Source of the DNA: Plasmopara viticola
Lineage: Eukaryota > Oomycota > Peronosporomycetes > Peronosporales > Peronosporaceae
Reading direction: 5' to 3'
Length of the DNA stretch: 64,000 nucleotides
Assembly (NCBI GenBank): GCA_001695595.3
Contig: MBPM02000019.1
Coordinates: 310,001-374,000 of the forward strand
Shown here piece after piece: positions 1 to 9,683 of this stretch (positions are counted from its first letter, which is position 1; each line of letters opens with the position of its first letter). A program made the translations under genes and the position numbers. Below the pieces are notes generated by a model. The model worked only from the letters and a program-made list of their open reading frames with translations. It was not told where the DNA came from and did not search any database.

Positions 1-120
1 TTTAACGTAGTGCATCGTCAGCTGGTATCCCGGAAAGCAACGGCATACATCGCTTGACTCTGTGGCTGGTCTTTGTTGAATAAAATAAGTTTTTGTAATC
101 TACATGCAACACCATCGATA

Positions 121-447
121 TTTTCGGAAAAGGTTGGGGTGACGCCCTCCTTCCAAGCGCGGGGGCTAAATGCTCGCGCGCTTCGGGCAGGTGCTCTCGG
201 GCATCTGCAGGTCTTTAACGAGTCTCACACTCGACGCGATGGTCTCCAGCACCAGAGCGCCACCTGGGCTCTTACCAAGTCAGAAGTACACAAAATAATG
301 GAAGACCCTCACGGCCTCGGTGCTGGCTGCACCGCCCGCCGAACGAGAATCGACGTATGCGGACACCACTCTATGCCGTGGACTAGCTATAGAGCCTAGC
401 ACGTGCATAACTTGGCAACGCGACAACGTAATACAATACAATACAAT
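121..447 (+). mobile_element. Short RT-less LINE derivative, copy 1
   Basis: A 327 bp insertion flanked by a 12 bp target-site duplication, ACACCATCGATA at 109-120 and ACACCATCTATA at 448-459 (one mismatch). It begins with the 5' segment shared by all five copies here (GGTTGGGGTGACG near the start) and ends in an AATAC-type simple-repeat tail after GGCAACGCGACAACG. The middle joins the 5' segment directly to the last part of a LINE reverse-transcriptase region (peptide ATWALTKSE) and then to the 3' end. No protein can be made from it. The 108-codon open frame across it is not a gene. TSD and tail point to target-primed reverse transcription using enzymes supplied from elsewhere. Confidence 0.8.
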
Positions 448-557
448 ACACCATCTATAATTCGAGCAGCATAGTCATAATCTTTTTCGGAACTCGACAA
501 CTACCGAATGATTTAGCTCCTTAATAAAGTATTCATCTGTCATTCTTGCATAATATG

Positions 558-703
558 TGTTGAGAGCAAAGTAAAAACCGAAGTGAATATATTTATCTTG
601 ACCAATGAACGGCTACCATATGTAATTACTAACTGTAACGTACTTGTAAATACTGTGAAGCCATTCACCTGTTCAACATGCATTCAGCGGTATAATTTTA
701 ATA
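558..703 (-). repeat. Copia copy 1, 3' LTR
   Basis: 146 bp direct repeat of 4183-4328. Read on the plus strand it starts TGTTGAGAGCAAAG and ends in a decayed form of the GTAATTGTAACA terminus. Because the element is on the minus strand, this is the downstream LTR. Confidence 0.8.
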
Positions 704-776
704 CTTTCACTCACCGCTAATGATGTGTGTCCTTTGTTGCTGACTTGGTCTTGATTCCGGTGGCTTCGCGCAGATA

Positions 777-3454
777 CTAAAGCATCTTGGTCCCAACTGC
801 CTTCGTCAGCATATCTGCAAGCTGACTCTTCGTGTCGATATATTCGATCTTCAAAAGTCCTTCTTGCACGTTCTCACGAATAAAGTGGTGCTTGATGTCC
901 ACATGCTTCGTCCTAGCATGGTATCCGGCGTTATTGGCTAACGCAATAGCACCTTGGTTGTCTTCCCAAACCTGTGTGCCTTCAACTTGCTCGTGACCCA
1001 TGTCCTTTAGCATTGCCCGCGTCCAAAGAACTTCTTGTGTGCATAAACTGAGAGCCATATACTCAGCTTCCGCTGAGCTCAGCGCAACAGTCCGCTGGTA
1101 CTTCGACTTGAATACCACTGGTGCGCTTGCAATCATGACCATAATTCCCGAGACCGAGCGTCTGTCATCCGTGTTGCTGCCCCAATCTGCATCCGAGTAT
1201 GCCTTGACCGTAACGCTTCCAGTTCCTCGGTAGACGATACCGATTTGACGCGTGGTCTTCAGATACCGTACTACTCGAATTGCTGCGCTCCAATGTTGTA
1301 GTCCTGGGTTCTCCAGAAAACGTGATAGCTGCGTCACCACGTAAGCAATATCAGGCCGAGTGCATGTCGTTATGTACGACAAGCATCCAATCAAAGAGCG
1401 ATAAGGCTTTGATCGCATTGTCGACTGTCCCTCTTCCGTTGTTGGTGACTGCTTTGACGACAGCTTCAATCCTGATACGCAAGGGTTTTCAACACTTTTG
1501 GCATCTTGTTGACCGAATCGCTTGACCACGTCATCGATGTAGCGAGTCTGGTTGATCATCAAAATTCCAGCTGACCTGTCGTGATCATTTTCCATACCCA
1601 AAATAAATTCCGCCTGACCAAGCTCCTTCATCTTGAAAGCATTCTTCAGTACTCCCTTTACTTGATTTAATTCTTTGCTGCTTCTTGCTGCGATAATCAT
1701 GTCATCCACATATAGTCCAACGTAAGCAAAACCTTCTTTAGTTCTCTTGACATAAACACATTGATCTGCTCCGCAACTCTTAAAGCCATTCCTGATGAAG
1801 ACACGATGTATTGTCTTGTTCCAGGCACTCGCTGCTTGCTTGAGTCCGTAAATAGCCTTGTTTAGTTGACATATGTTTCCTTGAGCATTGTCGACACCAA
1901 GCGGAACTTCCATAAAAACGTTGTCCGTCAACACGCTATTAAGAAAAGCCGTGTCGACGTCCAGCTGTTCCATTTGATAGCCACATTCAACACATACCGC
2001 GAGAATTATTCGGATCGAATTCATGTTGGCAACCGGGAATATGTCTCAAAAAAGTCAACGCCATACTTCTGCTTGAAACCTTTGGCGACCATTCGTGCCT
2101 TGTATCGCACGATAGCGCCATTCTGATCACGCTTTTTGGCAAATACCCATCGTGATCCAATTGTGCGTCCAATCCCCCTCGTGGCTGCAATGTCCACGTT
2201 TTATTCTCTTCGTGAGAGCGAAGCTCAGCATCCATTGCTTCACGCCATTTCATTGCATCGTCGCTTGCCATTGCTTGAGTATAAGTAGTCGGTGAGTCCA
2301 TATCATCGTCAATATTCACAGCGTAGGCAAGAAAGGCTTCCGCAATTAGTCCATCTTCGTCAATCCTAGCACGCTTTGGAGTCGGTGGGCCCTCACTTCC
2401 TTCTGTTCACTCTCCACCATCGGAACCGTTTCTTAGCATTAGCACTGGCTCACGTCTTATTCGTGTTCGCTCCAATTCAGGCCGAAACACCGAACGATCT
2501 TCTTGTTGCACTTGAGAAGGTTGATGATACTCCGTTAGCTCAAGCCCGTTTCGTACAGGGCTCTCAGAAAGCATTAGCCGCTGAACAACGGCGCTTGGCG
2601 TACGATTTACATCCTCCATATTGACATCCTCGACTGTCTCTTCGACAGCTCCCATGGGATCGTCCGGAACTGACTGTCGATCCACTTGATGCTGAACATT
2701 GACTTTTCCACCATCCTTAACTACTTGAACAATTGTTTCCGGCTTAAGCTCTTGCGTGTCGTAGATGCTGCCCACCTCACGCTCATCCAACTTTACAGAG
2801 CGGGTCACTTTAATCTTGGCATTCTCCAAGTCAAACACGCGATAGCCCTTGACATTCTCTGCATAGCCAAGAAACATACACTTGAAACTCTTGGGTTCCA
2901 GTTTGGTCCGTTTCACATCGTCAATATGAGCGTAGCCTTGCGAACCAAATACGCGCAGGTGATCCATTCGAGGCTTCATTTTGAAAACTAGCTCATACGG
3001 CGTGATGTCAGGATGGACCGTATTGCTGGAGCGATCAATTAAAAAAAACGGCTGTATTTACCGTTTTCGCCCACCATTCCGTCGAAACGCTCTTGTAGTG
3101 TAACATGCTGCGGGCTTTCTCCATAATTGTCCTGTTCATACGCTCCGCTACTCCGTTCTGCTGCGGGCTGTATGGGACGGAGCGCTGGTGTACAATGCCG
3201 TTCTCTTGACATATTCCTGCCATTTTCTTGTTTACGAACTCGGTTCCGTTGTCGGATCGCAAACATCTTAGTCGTGCACCCCACTGGTTTTCGTAGAATG
3301 TCAGAAACTCCTTGAACTTGCCAGCCACTTCACTCTTACTCTTGATCTGAAAAATGCAACATATCGTGAGAAGTCATCCACAAACCTGAGAATGTATTTG
3401 GCACCACCCTTCGAGATAGTTCTCATTGGCCCCATGACATCAGTGTGAACACGC
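777..3454 (-). pseudogene. Copia pol remnant (integrase, RT, RNase H), copy 1
   Basis: Pieces of a Copia pol on the minus strand. Integrase core fragments lie at about 3035-3440 (VHTDVMGPMRTISKGG, then LRSDNGTEFVN with a catalytic Asp). A variable linker is at 2407-2979, the RT N-terminus at about 1987-2319, and a 415-codon piece holding most of RT and RNase H at 777-2024. The RT catalytic motif YVDD is intact in GLYVDDMIIAA, and the RNase H end has KHVDIKHHFI. Frame changes between pieces and the missing protease make it non-functional. Relative to copy 2 it also has an early stop after TKAVGTKML. Confidence 0.85.
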
Positions 3455-4140
3455 AGGTCACAGTTGAAGCACTTGCCCTTGAATCCGCCGTTATTGCGTG
3501 GAGGACCACCCTTTCGTCCATTGTCCCGTCCACCTTTAATTCTTCTAGCATTTCCATTTCTATTTACGCGAAACGCTTTCTCTGTAGCTTCTTTCCTCTG
3601 CAGCTTCTCCGACTCTTTGAGCAGCTTCTCCTTGACTTCTATCAACGAAATGTCCCTTGCATTTTCCACAATCGACGAAATCAAGTCGTACTCCGAAGGT
3701 AGACTGCTGAGATGTACCACCAGCTGGCGTGACTCATCAATTTGCTCTCCCGTAGTCTGTAGTCCCACTGCTAGCTCGTCAAAAGAGTCCAGATGCTCTG
3801 CCATGCTTGTTCCACTTTCCATCTTGAACTCATGTAGACGACGAGTCATCACAACACGATTGTGAAGAGTCGAGCGATTGTAGAAATCGCGGAGGGTTCC
3901 CCACGCCTCCATACCACGCGTAGCCGACCGAATCTTGGTCTGGTGCTGGATCTCAACGCCTTGAGCAATGATGCCGAGCGCCTTGGCATCATTAACCAGC
4001 CACGCCTCCGTGACGTCCTTCTCTTCCTTGACGGCCATGATGTGTCCCAGGAGACCCTTCCGCGCCAGGGTCATCCTCATGTTAAACTCCCAGTGGTAAT
4101 AGTTATCACTTCCTAGGAGGACTTCGGTGCGCTTGTTCAT
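3455..4140 (-). pseudogene. Copia gag remnant, copy 1
   Basis: Gag of the UBN2/retrotran_gag_2 type on the minus strand, starting near LLGSDNYYHW and continuing through a long helical region rich in Glu and Lys. It ends in a basic Gly-rich stretch and a zinc knuckle cut off after its first half (CFNC), where a deletion joins it to the integrase core in the same open frame. A 279-codon chimeric frame (3301-4140) therefore reads from gag straight into integrase. Confidence 0.8.
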
Positions 4141-4182
4141 ATTGGGCGAGAACGTTGCTTGAGCTTGTTGCGGCTGTTAACC

Positions 4183-4328
4183 TGTTGAGAAGAAAGTAAA
4201 AACCGAAGTGAATATATTTATCCTGACCAATGAACGGCTACCATATGTAATTACTAATTGTGACGTACTTGTGATTACTGTGAAGCCATCCACCTGTTCA
4301 ACATGCATTCAGCGGTGTAATGTTAACA
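4183..4328 (-). repeat. Copia copy 1, 5' LTR
   Basis: 146 bp, plus-strand start TGTTGAGAAGAAAG and end GTAATGTTAACA, so TG...CA termini on both strands. It lies upstream of gag on the minus strand. Its outer flank (4329-4440) is similar to 22480-22600, which places the element inside a unit of the GIP cluster. Confidence 0.85.
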
Positions 4329-4451
4329 AGGATTGCTATCTTTGCGGTAGAAAATAAAGCCAGATTTGTATTCGTTACTTGTACGGTACTATCTATTGTG
4401 CGTTATCACCATAGAATTCTACGAACAAATTAGCCAAGACACGGGGTAAAG

Positions 4452-5605
4452 TTTTTCGGAAAAGGTTGGGGTGACGCCCTCCTTCCAAGCGCGGGGGCTA
4501 AATGCTCGCGCGCTTCGGGCAGGTGCTCTCGGGCATCTGCAGGTCTCTAACGAGTCTCACCCTCGACGCGACGGTCTCCAGCACCAGGCCAAACCCCCTT
4601 CCACGCCCTTAACCGCGCCAACCGCATTCGGATTGGCTCCTTTAATGTGAGTTCTCTAGGTTCGAAGCGCAAGAAGCACTAAACACTCCCCGAAGATCTC
4701 CGGCGCTACCGCGTCGATATCCTTGGCCTCCGAGAAACCAAGATCTACGATAGAGGTGAGCACCGCATTGATGACTTCCTTCTAACCCTGAAAAAAAAAA
4801 AAAACGAAGCCAAGACCGAAGTCACCGAAATCCGCCGCCACTGCAACCCGTCGGGCGCCACTCGACACGCCCGATCTCGAGAAGAAACCTGGCACCACAC
4901 TAAGAAGCTCGGAACACTCCTCGGCGCTATTAAAGATTTATCCCGACGCAAGTCCCTGGCCACCCTCGCGCTCCACCGCCTCTGGTCCGTCTGGCTCCGC
5001 CCCACGCTCATCTCACCCAAGACCCGCATTCGATTGTACAACACCTACGTTTTACCAATTCTGCTGTACAACTGCGCCACCTGGGCTCTTACCAAGTCAG
5101 AGCTCCACGGCCTCGAGAGTTTTCATCGCCGCCAGCTTCGCTACGCTCTTGGCTATCGCTACCCCCGACACATTTCGAATGCAAGACTCTACGACCTCTG
5201 TGATGAGCGGCCGCTGAGACTACGACTGACACAAGCTCGCTGGCGCCTGTTTGGCCATGTACTTCGCCGCAATCCCGACATTCCAGCTAACGCGTGCCTA
5301 CTTCTTCTCCACCGCAGCAAAATGGCGCGGACGTCCCCGCACCACGCTCCCCTCAACACTCGACCACGACCTTGTTTCCCGTGGCTCCGGCTTTCGACTC
5401 CGGATAGCACAAGACCTCGAAGTGGTACGTACCCTTACACAAGACTGAATGAAATGGAAGACCCTCACGACCTCGGTGCTGGATGCACTGCCCGCCGAAC
5501 GAGACCCGACGTATGCGGACACCACTCTATGCCGTGGACTAGCCAGACTGAGCCTAGCACGTGCATAACTTGGCAACGCGATAACGTAATACATTACATT
5601 ACATT
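4452..5605 (+). mobile_element. 1154 bp RT-less LINE derivative, copy 2
   Basis: Flanked by an exact 11 bp duplication, ACGGGGTAAAG (4441-4451 and 5606-5616). From the 5' end it holds the common 5' segment, the beginning of an AP-endonuclease domain (GLRETKIYDRGEHRIDDF), and an internal A-run at about 4793-4804. It then jumps to the C-terminal part of a LINE polyprotein (LYNTYVLPILLYNCATWAL, SFHRRQLRYALGYRYPR, RWRLFGHVLRRNP) and ends in an ATTAC repeat tail. The endonuclease catalytic core and the RT palm are absent. It has the same length as the copy at 50003-51156. Confidence 0.88.
5034..5447 (+). pseudogene. LINE polyprotein C-terminal remnant in copy 2
   Basis: An open reading frame covering the region after the RT thumb of a LINE polyprotein, of the kind that reads 'LPILLYNCATWAL...GHVLRR' in many non-LTR elements. 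It has no RT catalytic motif and is preceded by unrelated frames, so it is a carried-along fragment and not an enzyme. Upstream in-frame residues (about 4880-5033, HTKKLGTLLG-like) extend the same polyprotein region. Confidence 0.7.
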
Positions 5606-5616
5606 ACGGGGTAAAG

Positions 5617-6643
5617 CTATGTTTATATTATAAGCGACTTTTCTCTTACATGTGCTTTATTTTGTGGTTAACTACCACGTTATTCGGTCGAATTCAATGT
5701 CGCATGGCAAATAATTATGTACAGATTCTATATGTGCCGCAGTGTACTGCTGGTACTGCTTGCCACCTTCAACTCTATATAGCAGGATCCGACTCTGACT
5801 CTCTAGAACTAACGATGCCAAGTGTGACGGACGTGTTATAGGTTTCAGCAAGAGCAATAACGGGCGATAATCGATCTGGAATTTTGATTTTGTCGTGTAG
5901 AAATAATACCAAAAATTAAATATTTACTAATTACCACAGAAATAAATGATGTTTTCGAACTCAGTAAGTATACTTCTTGATGAGCCGGTATACCATATGT
6001 ATAGCCGGCTATGCCATTTTAGTTATCGGGACAAGAAAGAAGTACCTGTATAGCCTTAAATTATCTTCGAGGTAGACAAATTTCAATTTTGAAATTGCTA
6101 AGTATCGAAGTCTCATTTAAGAAAGAGACGATCGATCTTCACTTCACGTAAACTTGCTACACTACTTTTTCGTATTTGCATTTGCGTGCTTCGTGAAAGC
6201 TCGGCAAGCCAAACCTTTTCTGGTCTGGTGTTTTACTATAGTTCACGTGCTGGAGGTAACTTCGAACGAAGTGACAAAACACCGACACGAACCCATGATA
6301 GCTCGAAGGATCGGTTGACGAGGTTCTTTACTTGACCTCCAGTCAATGCCGTTTGTTAAAACTTAAGCAGCCTTTTTATCTCACCTTTTCCTGAAAGGAG
6401 TAGAGCTTAGAAAATGTCTTTATACATGGAATATGAGCCATGTATTAAACGATATGCTTGAAGTATGAAGATCTATAACAAAACTTGTCAAAATCATAAG
6501 AGCGAGGTTGAAGACACCACCACTAAAGGGTAGGAAAGGCGCAATTTAAAAATTATTATTTTAGGTCTAAAATTTCAATTGCTCAGTTATTGGTGCAGCA
6601 GAAAAGATACAATACGCATGTTGGAAAGTTCGCTGCTTTCAGG
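5617..6643. other. Non-coding spacer, 3' flank of GIP-like gene 1
   Basis: No gene seen. The sequence 5660-5880 resembles 22670-22760, 26790-26960, 34970-35165 and 37690-37745, and 6180-6420 resembles the 3' flanks at 27170-27370 and 35360-35590 (shared motif GACCTCCAGTCA). These are pieces of the duplicated unit of the GIP cluster and not independent genes. Confidence 0.6.
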
Positions 6644-7423
6644 TCACGTCTGCTTGATTACAGACTTAATCCACGGCAGCGCTGAAGATACGCGCGCGTA
6701 GATGGTGGGTGAACCCTTGACGCCACATGCTTTGGTATTGCTAATGATTCCGATTAGGACATCATCGCCATCACCTTCCTTATTCTCACTGATAAATGGA
6801 CCACCGATATCGCCTTTACACGGTGACATGCCCTCTTCACCACCAGCACATACCTGAGACATATCTATCGAAGTCATTTTGAGTGCTTTTCGGCACGCAT
6901 CGTTGGATATCACTTGTTGGCTTAGGCATAGAAGCACTGCAGAAGCAGATTCTACAGAAGAAGTTGAAATGTTGCCCCAGCCAAAAGCAGTACCCCACAT
7001 GCCAGACCGAATGTCACTGCCATCGGCATTTGGAAGTTTCACTGGTTTGTGCTTACTAGCCTTTGACAGCTTTAGTATAGCAAAGTTGTTTGCAAGGGTT
7101 TTCGAATTAAAGTTTGGATTTTTGATCACAGATGAAACGCTGATTTCTTCACCATCGTGATTACCGGTATAGTAGTGTCCACCAATCGAGACGTAATTTG
7201 GTGTACCCAAGGTAGTACACGTAGCAGTCGTGAGGACATGCATAGGCTCGATTAACACGGCGCCACAGTAGTTGTAGTCCTTGAACGAATGGGGGTCAAT
7301 GGTGGGTCGGATACCAGTCGTGTAAGTCTTTAGGCCTTGAGGGACTGTGTAACCATTAACAATTGCAGAGACTGGCGCAAGAGTGAGCGAAGCAGAGATC
7401 AGGAACGTGGTGATAACCTTCAT
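6644..7423 (-). CDS. GIP-like secreted serine-protease homologue 1
   Basis: A 259-residue chymotrypsin-fold (S1) protein with a signal peptide ending near VSA (residue 20). The start chosen is the Met directly before the signal peptide; an upstream Met at 7465 would add a polar leader. Trypsin signatures are present but the active site is dead: the His position of LTAAHC is Thr68, the Asp102 position is Asn113, and the Ser of GDSGGP is Ile206. This fits glucanase inhibitor proteins of Phytophthora, which bind and inhibit secreted plant endo-beta-1,3-glucanases in the apoplast. It is closest to the protein at 35828-36601 (shared CAGGEEG). The inhibitor role is inferred from the family. Confidence 0.85.
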   Translation of the reverse strand: MKVITTFLISASLTLAPVSAIVNGYTVPQGLKTYTTGIRPTIDPHSFKDYNYCGAVLIEPMHVLTTATCTTLGTPNYVSIGGHYYTGNHDGEEISVSSVIKNPNFNSKTLANNFAILKLSKASKHKPVKLPNADGSDIRSGMWGTAFGWGNISTSSVESASAVLLCLSQQVISNDACRKALKMTSIDMSQVCAGGEEGMSPCKGDIGGPFISENKEGDGDDVLIGIISNTKACGVKGSPTIYARVSSALPWIKSVIKQT

Positions 7424-7759
7424 TCCGCAATTATTGTCGTCTGAGGTGTTGAGAGTAGATTCCAAAATGGATAAAATATAGTTGGACTGCAGTTAGAAGT
7501 GGCTCTACTCTTAGTCGGTGACCGCCACATATTTTAAAAACAGCTGGGGATAAGTCTCGGATGTGGTACTTACTCCCTAACGACAGAAGTAGATAATTTA
7601 ATCGTAAGCGCTGTATTGCTTTACTATCAAGCTTACATCTGCTATGCGATATTAGCGCCACATGAGTAACATAAGTTGGTAACCATGAAACCAAAAAAAG
7701 AGCAAAATCCATGAACTGCATCTGTTGCACCTTAAAATGTTGTGCTGCAAAAATAGCAA

Positions 7760-9524
7760 CGAGGGTTCCTCTTGAGCATTTTCACCGGTCGATGCATTTG
7801 TAAGAAAGACCAATGGCGTTGCTTAATTATTAATTCAAAGCGTCTGAACGTTAGCATAGAAAGCCTCAGCTACTTGCGTTGTCTACGGCACAACAACGAT
7901 CAAAATTCGCCGTGGCCACTACAATGGCCATAATCAGCGATTTTGATACTCTAAGTATGTATGGATGTGTTATCCTTCGTTATGTGCAAACATATGCTGT
8001 AAAAGGTACAATCCGATCAATATACGTAAGTAACTCGACTGACTATCGTGCGTCAAAGAATTGTAATCCGGATTATGAGTATTACGCTCAAACAGATAAG
8101 CTGTTTTCATACTTGTAACAATAGCGGCCAAACATGATTTATGTGATTTTTTAGACACAATACATTGTTCTGCTAGTCTTGCTAACAGAGATCTTGCAGC
8201 GCACTGCTAAAACTTCTTGTTCACGCTAAGGGAATCAGCACCAAAGCTCTATAGAGCATATTCAGCTCTAAAATTGTAAATTAAGTGACAGCACGCCCTC
8301 TGCTGCCAACGCTTGGCTGTTTGTGCAGCAGCTAAGCACCAGGTGCCCGTCAAAAAGCGTGCATCCACCCTGTGCATGAATACTCGCGTGACGATTCCGC
8401 TCCGCCTGTTTGCTTGCCACAAAATAAAATGTCACGACTTTGAGCAGAAACGGTGCAAACTTCAAGAGCATACCAAATGAGGTAAAGACGCCGTGCAACG
8501 GCAAGAGCGGCAGCAGGTAATAGTCGATATAAAACAAGATAGCAGTTTGGAGTCGAGTTTGCCGAGTGCAATAGATACCAAAATATTGAATATTTACAAA
8601 CAATACAAGCATTGTTTTCTCTTTGCAGACTTTAAGCACGTATATCTGTTTACCTTTCCACATAGTTTTAATAGGGTTCAACGTGAATGCCATATAATGA
8701 GCATTTCGTCGACCTTATATGGTTTAGATTGCTTGTCTGCAGATCTGGCAAAAAAAATTGGCGAAGGATCACTCTGAGCATTTTCACTGGTCAAAGCATA
8801 TAATTTTAATGGCGCCGCTCATTCATAGACAAGCAACGACGGCAGGATTTTTGGAAAAAGTCAGCTACTTGCGTAAAAACACTCAACAATATCAATACTT
8901 TATGTATGTATAGATGTCCCATCCTTCATTATTTGCAAATCTATGATGTAAAAGTACGATAAGAATTTTTAATTGCGTCTGTCTATTGTGCAACAAGTAT
9001 ACATTTCTTTAAAATTGACAAATTGTTGCCCGGATTATAGGAAAATGGACAAACTAAAACGGGTAGGCATATAACACTTGACCAAATATGACGTTGTTTT
9101 TTTTGAACGCGGTACATTGTTCTGCCAGCCTAGTATTCGCAGCGTCTACTCGTACTTCTCGTTGACGTCAAAACTGTTCGAAAGAACAAGCAGCGAAGCC
9201 GTAGAGAGCAAAGAGAGCACCTTGGTACTCTTTAAAACTGTAGTGCAAGTGACAGTGCGCCCTCTTCGGTGACTCTTACAAACTGCAGCTTACCGCATCC
9301 CTGCTTGTGCAGCAGCTAAGCACGGGGTGTCTGTCGATAAGTGTGCATTTGCTTGTGCAGCAGCTAAGCACGGGGTGTCTGTCGATAAGTGTGCATTTGC
9401 TTGTGCCTGTGGACTTGCGTGACGCGTCCGCTTTGTCTGTTGCTTCCTTCAAACCGAGATGCCACGACCTTTAAGCAGGAGCTGTGCGAAACTTTAAGAA
9501 CATATTGAACGAAGTAGAAATCCG
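7760..9524. repeat. Direct duplication of about 0.75-1 kb upstream of GIP-like gene 1
   Basis: 7760-8490 and 8765-9524 are diverged direct copies (shared stretches GAGCATTTTCAC, TCAGCTACTTGCGT, ACATTGTTCTGC, GCAGCAGCTAAGCAC). After the second Copia element the match continues, with 13964-14105 corresponding to 8490-8640 (ATACCAAAAT, then GCTT/GCATTG...TTGCAG). No gene is supported; the 141-codon minus-strand frame at 8268-8693 is not shared intact by the second copy. Confidence 0.6.
9303..9398 (+). repeat. 48 bp perfect tandem duplication
   Basis: Two identical adjacent 48 bp units (9303-9350 and 9351-9398), each starting GCTTGTGCAGCAGCTAAGCA and ending GTGTGCATTT. The corresponding place at about 8321-8365 has one unit only, so this is a local recent duplication. 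Confidence 0.9.
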
Positions 9525-9670
9525 TGTTAAATAGAAAGTAAAGACCGAAGTGGTTATATTTATCTTGATCAATGAACGGCTACCATGTGTAATTACTAAC
9601 TGTAACGTACTTGTAAACACTGTGAAGCCATCAACCTGTTCAACATGCATTCAGCGGTGTAATTGTAACA
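9525..9670 (-). repeat. Copia copy 2, 3' LTR
   Basis: 146 bp, plus-strand start TGTTAAATAGAAAG, end GTAATTGTAACA. Followed at 9671-9681 by CTCCCACTCAC, a purine tract on the element's strand. Confidence 0.88.
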
Positions 9671-9683
9671 CTCCCACTCACCG

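Larger units (their letters stand above)
558..4328 (-). mobile_element. Copia-type LTR retrotransposon, copy 1 (defective)
   Basis: A 3.8 kb element bounded by two 146 bp LTRs. On the minus strand the order is gag, integrase, reverse transcriptase, RNase H, which is the Copia order. A purine-rich stretch lies inside the left LTR, as expected for a polypurine tract. The coding part is broken into overlapping pieces in different frames. The region coding for protease and the integrase N-terminus, present in copy 2 at about 12422-13095, is missing here at about position 3453. No matching 5 bp target duplication is visible at the flanks. Confidence 0.88.

Noticed and set aside
73..399. 108-codon plus-strand frame
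   Set aside because: Runs across the short LINE derivative and its 5' flank; similar frames at 38696 and 43350 exist only because the element is repeated.
558..4328. Target-site duplication for Copia copy 1
   Set aside because: The flanks (AATATG before, AGGAT after) do not match, so none was reported.
8268..8693. 141-codon minus-strand frame with hydrophobic stretches
   Set aside because: Its duplicate at 9260-9524 does not keep the frame and no domain is recognisable.
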